Source: Diadema setosum (taxonomy: Eukaryota; Echinodermata; Echinoidea; Diadematoida; Diadematidae). From it: DNA of 64,000 nucleotides. A model generated the notes under the pieces. It worked only from the letters and a program-made list of their open reading frames with translations. It had not been told where the DNA came from and searched no databases. Where the stretch lies: assembly GCA_033980235.1 (NCBI GenBank), contig CM067062.1:18134301-18198300 (forward strand). Reading direction: 5' to 3'. Shown in pieces: positions 58,951 to 64,000 of this stretch. The translations under genes were made by a program, and so were the position numbers. Position 1 is the first letter of the stretch. Every line of letters starts with the position of its first letter.

Positions 58951-59400
58951 AGGGTGGCGAGGTGGCTCATCAGTAGGTTATACTGTAAAACACGATATAT
59001 TTGCAGCATGAAAATTTCGCGAATTGGAGCCAACGGCCTTTCTCGCAGTATGAAATTTTCGCGACTTGCCACTGGCATCCAATGCATATTGTGTAGGAAA
59101 AAACTTTCGCGTGCATTTTAATTTTGTGAATGTTGCCGCGCGCGAAATTCACGTTTTACAGTATAAGGTGTCTGCCCTGCAAGTCAGATGGCTCAGGTTT
59201 TCTCAGTGAATGCAGCTGCACAACATTCCATGCAAACATGCTGTCCTCTTTAGTATTAAATAGTGTGACTGACATACACAAAAAAAATCCTGCTGCATTT
59301 CCTAGCAAAGAGCAGGGTACAAACCTGGTAAAATGGTCCACCCCCATACACGAACACCAGACAACAGGTGAATGATGCCGAGCCCTTGTAGTTGTATCTC
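58951..59400 (+). mobile_element. tRNA-derived SINE interrupted by a MITE
   Basis: The box A region GGTGGCTCATCAGTAGG ends at 58980. After the MITE come GGTGTCTGCCCTGCAAGTCA and the SINE body with TGCTGTCCTCTTTAGTA, AATCCTGCTGCATTTCC and GCAAAGAGCAGGG. This matches the SINE at 20171. Confidence 0.75.
58983..59161 (+). mobile_element. TA-flanked MITE inserted into a SINE
   Basis: CTGTAAAACACG...CGTTTTACAG is flanked by TA (58981-58982, 59162-59163). Removing it joins the two halves of a SINE, showing the insertion order. It is the same family as 56632-56850. Confidence 0.88.
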
Positions 59401-59559
59401 AGTTATATATCAGGCAACTAGCAGTAGTAAGAAAAAATGTTAATTTATACCCGGTGCATATGAGAAGTTCAGATTATCACAGTTAATTTTTCATCAGTTG
59501 ATAAAATCATGATCTTTAACAACATCACAATTGCTGTCTTTTGTAAATATCATCAGCAC

Positions 59560-59652
59560 TTAACCCATTGAGGATGGGCTGATTTTGCTACAACATGCAT
59601 TTCCCATAGACACCTGCCCGAGTATACTCAGGACTAATCTTCACCGGGCTAA
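59560..59652. repeat. ~90-bp short inverted-repeat element (TTAACCCATTGAGGA)
   Basis: TTAACCCATTGAGGA and the mirrored CTTCACCGGGCTAA form the ends. Inside is GCCCGAGTATACTCAGGAC, a small palindrome. Its closest relative in the window is at 61198. Confidence 0.75.
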
Positions 59653-61197
59653 AATCTGAAAATAGCATCATTACAGCTCAGCCCTACCAAAAAAGACAAA
59701 AAAAAAAAGAAGACATGATACCTAAATTGGAGCAGTCTCAGAACATGCTAGAGGATTGTGATGTTTGATAATGATTATAATTATATTTGGGATAACACAC
59801 AACAGGAAAATAACATGGCAACCAAAAATATATTTAGTTTTTTGTTCAAATCAAAAGTTTTGTATCTTAATTACCTCTTCTATACATTTTTCTTTGGGGT
59901 GGGGGAATTTTAAACTTTTTGGTGTTTATGATGCAGGTTACTATTGTAACTGGAACTGGCCTATGTGTTTAACTTACTACTAACTGCAATGCAAGCCTAT
60001 ATTTTTTGCAAGTGCAGTCATCTAGCTGCTGGCTTTCCTCCAGTTTCTGTGTCAACTTTTTTTTTTCAAAATGATGTGGGACATATTATACATCATTGAA
60101 AAGCTTTGAATCTGGAAAATTTGAATGATTAATAGACAATATAAAAAGTAGATCAGTGTTTGTGAATATTTCCATGCTTTCGTGGTATTGAATGAGGTAT
60201 GAATGTAATCTGTAAGAAGCATGGTTTACTCCAAGGTGAGCATTTATACATTTCTGGGTCAAGATAATTTCATGCAACTTGGTAGCAGTTCCAAATAGTT
60301 ATCATAGGCCTTGATATTGACTTGAGCTGATCCAAATCCAATGCATTTCTTTACCTATGTTTCCTTGAACAAAACTAATCTAATTCGAAGCAATCAGCAA
60401 ATTAGTGCTTTTCTGACTGAACTTATTACTTAAATTCTAGGCAGTCTTTGCACGCAACTAGAAATAAGTCCTGTGAAATGACTGAGCAAGGGGCGTTGAA
60501 ACATCACGCATCATGGAATGTCAATCCAGCCGTATCAACAGACTAGGGGATGGTGTAATAAGCCACTGCTCACACAATGTGTGTTGATTGATTACTCTGA
60601 GCTACAGACACAACGCATAACCAGTGGGTAGTTGATATTCAATTTCATGAACACTAACCGCGCACGGTTTTCTGTCACTATTCATTTGGTAAATGATAAT
60701 TAAAAGGGAAAAAATTAAATAACACAAAAACGTGATATGAATTACTTTTCCTCTTTTGTTTCTTCTCTCTCTCTTCCCAACCATCTATCTATCAGTTGTG
60801 TTAACTATATATATATCTATCCATCAATTTCACCTGTTCATCGTAGTAGATCTATCAATCAATTTGTTTGTTCATCATTCTACTTACAGTATCTATCAAT
60901 CTTACCTGTTCATCATTCTATTTATTTATCTATTAATTTCATTTATTCATCATTCTATCTATCTATCTACCTATCTGTCAAACTATCTACACAATCTGCC
61001 TATTTTGCGTTCTTAGTTTACACACAAAATCTAAGTCTGATGGTTGCCTCTCAATCTCTGTTTCTTATCTTCTTCTATTGCCTCATATGTTCATCTCTCT
61101 CCATCAGTGCTTGTCCTTGCTTGGATATTATGTATTGCCATATTTTCTCCTCCGCCAGTCTCTCCCTGAGACCTCCAGCTAAGATATTTAACCCATA

Positions 61198-61281
61198 GAG
61201 GATGAAATGATCTTGCTACAACATGTAATTTCCTATAGATGCCTGCCCGAGTATTCTCGGGACTCGTCTTCAATGGGTTAA
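61198..61281. repeat. ~84-bp copy of the TTAACCC short element
   Basis: TTAACCCATAGAGGA and TCTTCAATGGGTTAA ends, with inner GCCCGAGTATTCTCGGGAC, match the copy at 59560. Confidence 0.8.
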
Positions 61282-62361
61282 TAATGTCTCCTCGCATGCT
61301 TTCTTAGCACAATGGTTTTGTGTATCTTTTGTCTCTTAATTGTTGCACTTTATTTCACCTGCTGTGTATGAGGTTTTAGACTGCAGTTTCTAGTTATATC
61401 CACATTTCTCATTTTCAAATCTAAAGAATACCTACAATTATATAATTTTCTTTACAAATTCACATCTAGAGGCACATGAACAAACTACTTGCTCCTCTAT
61501 ATTTCTGTCTGTCTGTCTGTCTGTCTGCTTGTCTTAGCTTTTAGCCTTCGATTTATTCAATCCTGCTCTGCTGCCTGAACTTGATATTTGTCTGCTACAT
61601 TTCATGCTGAGGATCATGAGACATTGCTCTGGGAGGCTGGGATGAATGATTCAGTCAGGTGAGAATTCTGTCATAAGTAGAATGTCTGTCGCTACGGCAA
61701 CATCATCAGGGGATCTCTGATCACTCTCCAATGTTCTAAGTTATGATGGCATGCATATTTGATTTCTCCTTCCTCTTTCCAAACAGCCATGAACAATCTT
61801 TTAGTAGAGACAAAATATCAACTCCTACCAAGCAAGGTCCAATTTGTGGTGTCTAAACTCACAATCACAAGTACATTTATACTTGCATTCTATATTAAAT
61901 GAAAAAAAAAACTTCATTTATCAAGTTTTATACAAACAGGTGAACTGCACTTTTCAAGTCATGTTTATAAGCACATTTGAATCAGACAAGTTGCTGGATT
62001 ATTGCATAGCTACTTAAGATAATGTACACAGTTGTTATGTGCCCATGAAACCACAAAGCAGCCACGCGCATAATACATTGGTGTTCTTGATAGTTTCTTG
62101 TTGCTAGGCAACCTATATGCATGCTCATTTACTCAGAATCACATGTCCCTGTTTTTCATGGCCATCCATCTACATATTGGTCTTTTCCACAAACATCAGT
62201 TTTCCTCTAGTCGAGTGTAGCACTGGTGTATCAAATTTACTTTAATAATTGATGATAATTGTCAGTTCACAAATGTGAAAGTGTTCACAATTGATTTTTA
62301 TCTCAGCTTTTACAGCAGGTTACTATGTTGATATGGATTTGCATGGCAGGTGGTGAGACAA

Positions 62362-62765
62362 GATGGTGTTCAAGAGGAAGATGAAGGAGAATTGAAAGGA
62401 AGAAAATGACAAAAGAAATAGAAAAAGGAGACCAAAGTGATCATAAAAAGAACTGATGATGGAGAGAAAAAATTAAAACATCTGAAAAGGACAAGAAAAA
62501 GTAGCCAAAGAAAAAGATAGAAATTGAGATATTCAGATGATATCTACTGACATAACAAGTTCACTTTGAGACCAGATTATGTTCAAGAGGAAGAGGAGGG
62601 AGAAAGGAAGAAAAGGACAAAAGAAATAGAAAAAGGAGACAAAAGTGAGCATAAAAAAATGGAGAGAAGAAATTAAAACATCTGAAAAGGACAAGAAAAA
62701 GTAGCCAAAGAAAAAGATTGATTTCAGTTGATGTCCACTGACATAACAAGTTCAATTTGTGTCTT
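62362..62765 (+). repeat. tandem duplication, ~210 bp, purine-rich
   Basis: CAAGAGGAAGATGAAGGAGA (62370) and CAAGAGGAAGAGGAGGGAGA (62583) begin two units. They share AAATTAAAACATCTGAAAAG, GTAGCCAAAGAAAAAGAT and CTGACATAACAAGTTCA. Confidence 0.85.
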
Positions 62766-64000
62766 CTCAAAGTTCTATTTTTCATTATTGATATAGATCT
62801 CATCAACACCAATTAAAAGGTGTCCATAGATGAAAAGTTAGTCATTAAATACTTTCTCCTCTGTTTCTCCTTGCTTCTATAATGAGCATATAAGAAAAAT
62901 TATGTCCCCTGCCACAAAATTTTAATTCCTTATCACCAGAATGTGATGCACAGTAGGCCCATTGTCAATTTCACATATTTTTTTTTTTTTATTCATTACT
63001 ACAGTGTAGGTCTATTGATATCATGTTATGTGTTTGTATTGATATTGTGTTATCATGAGCATGTATAGGCCTAAATGTTTTATATTGTTGGAAATGAAAT
63101 AAGACACATGGAATTAAATATTGTTAGCTGTGTATGGTAGCTCTCAGGTAGAAAATAGATGAAACATGATATGGCTTACCAAGCAAATGATACAGTGGAT
63201 GCAATACAGTTGCCACAGAATCCTATGCTGTGAGCTTTTAAGATGACATAATGTATATTATGTATTCTTCTAAAATATGAAAACCTTGAGCCTGTAGGCT
63301 CTGCTTTGAAATCATTCACCCATTCCTTACTATAGTACCAGACAAGTCAGAGGTTACCAGCATTGACATTGTGTAGAACATTGTCACCATTTTCAGTTGG
63401 TGTCCATGCGAGTAACAATGACACTAAATCTCCAAATCTATATTATTAAAATTATTACAGAAATGGGAACCTGATCCTTGTCACTTAATTTGTAAACCTG
63501 ATACCAACACATATCCAATTACATGGCAAATGACCTTTGACATTGAACACTATGATATAGGATAGATGTGTGGAGTATCCATGATTCATGTTCACATTCA
63601 TGTTCAGATCCTTTAACGGTCCATATCATGGAAATAAGTTCCTAGTTTAATACATCTTCATTAGATGCATATTTATCACATAACGGGCAGAATAAAAACA
63701 AATATGAAAAGGGATGTCTACACTGGTACTGGTATTTGGTGTTGTGGTCCAGGTATCATGCTGTATTTTTATTTCTATTGACTTCACAAATACCAACTTT
63801 ACTGAAACAAGAGTCAAATAAAGCAAAGATATAGAATCAAACATATTCTGTAGAATTCAAACTGCCAAACAATCATTTGCACGAAGTTATTCAGTGCAGA
63901 TTAGTTGGATCTCAAATCACAATTCTTCTTTCTTAACCCCTCTTGAACCTCTAATTTCGGTCACTCCTGTGTAGTTAAAATTGACAGGTTCAAGCACAGA

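Larger units (their letters stand above)
57000..64000. other. no gene recognised apart from repeats
   Basis: Besides the SINE, short elements and the duplication listed separately, this end holds pyrimidine tracts (57481-57540), (TCTA)n-like DNA (60780-60990) and AT-rich sequence. Two exon-sized windows near 57650-57715 are too short to accept. Confidence 0.5.

Overview
This window is eukaryotic, AT-rich, non-coding-dominated DNA. It has split genes with GT-AG introns, many microsatellites, tRNA-derived SINEs, dozens of short terminal-inverted-repeat (TIR) elements and one intact Penelope-like retroelement (PLE). The repeat families, especially the long-TIR element at 26908-27476, resemble what I remember of sea-urchin genomic DNA. 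An echinoid or other echinoderm is my best guess, but it is an inference from memory and not proven here.

Host gene. A chain of 14 candidate exons on the minus strand runs from 55530 down to 16797, roughly 3.1 kb of coding sequence spread over 39 kb. The introns are large and full of mobile elements. The splice phases of successive exons agree all the way along the chain, mostly phase 1-1. I do not recognise the protein. Its N-terminal exons look globular. A long Ser/Lys/Glu-rich middle carries a degenerate repeated motif, Asp-Ser-Ile-x-Thr/Ser-Glu-Glu/Asp-aromatic. A second compact region is encoded at 16.8-17.9 kb. Neither the start codon nor the stop codon was found.

Penelope-like element (47026-51451). 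It encodes one 938-residue ORF with a PLE-type reverse transcriptase (YIDD box) and a C-terminal GIY-YIG endonuclease. The ORF lies between two inverted 482-bp terminal repeats (pLTRs) with about one mismatch, so the insertion looks recent. Each pLTR carries a hammerhead-ribozyme-like core. The element sits inside a (TA)n tract within an intron of the host gene.

Other mobile DNA. A 5-kb foldback element (21629-26665) has arms of tandem ~165-bp repeats with palindromic AGGTCA/TGACCT pairs. A 1.07-kb TIR element (37014-38087) contains about six 157-bp units, each with an AGGTCA direct repeat. A 2.6-kb TIR element (8198-10782) is filled with 72-78-bp repeats. A 1.45-kb element (12153-13598) contains 29-bp repeats and a nested Harbinger-like insertion with a TAA target duplication. 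Two families of short TA-flanked elements occur in several copies, and one copy interrupts a SINE.

The stretches 1-4000, 10.8-12.1, 13.7-15.7, 18.2-20.1, 42.1-46.9 and 57-64 kb hold only low-complexity DNA, scattered repeats and chance ORFs.
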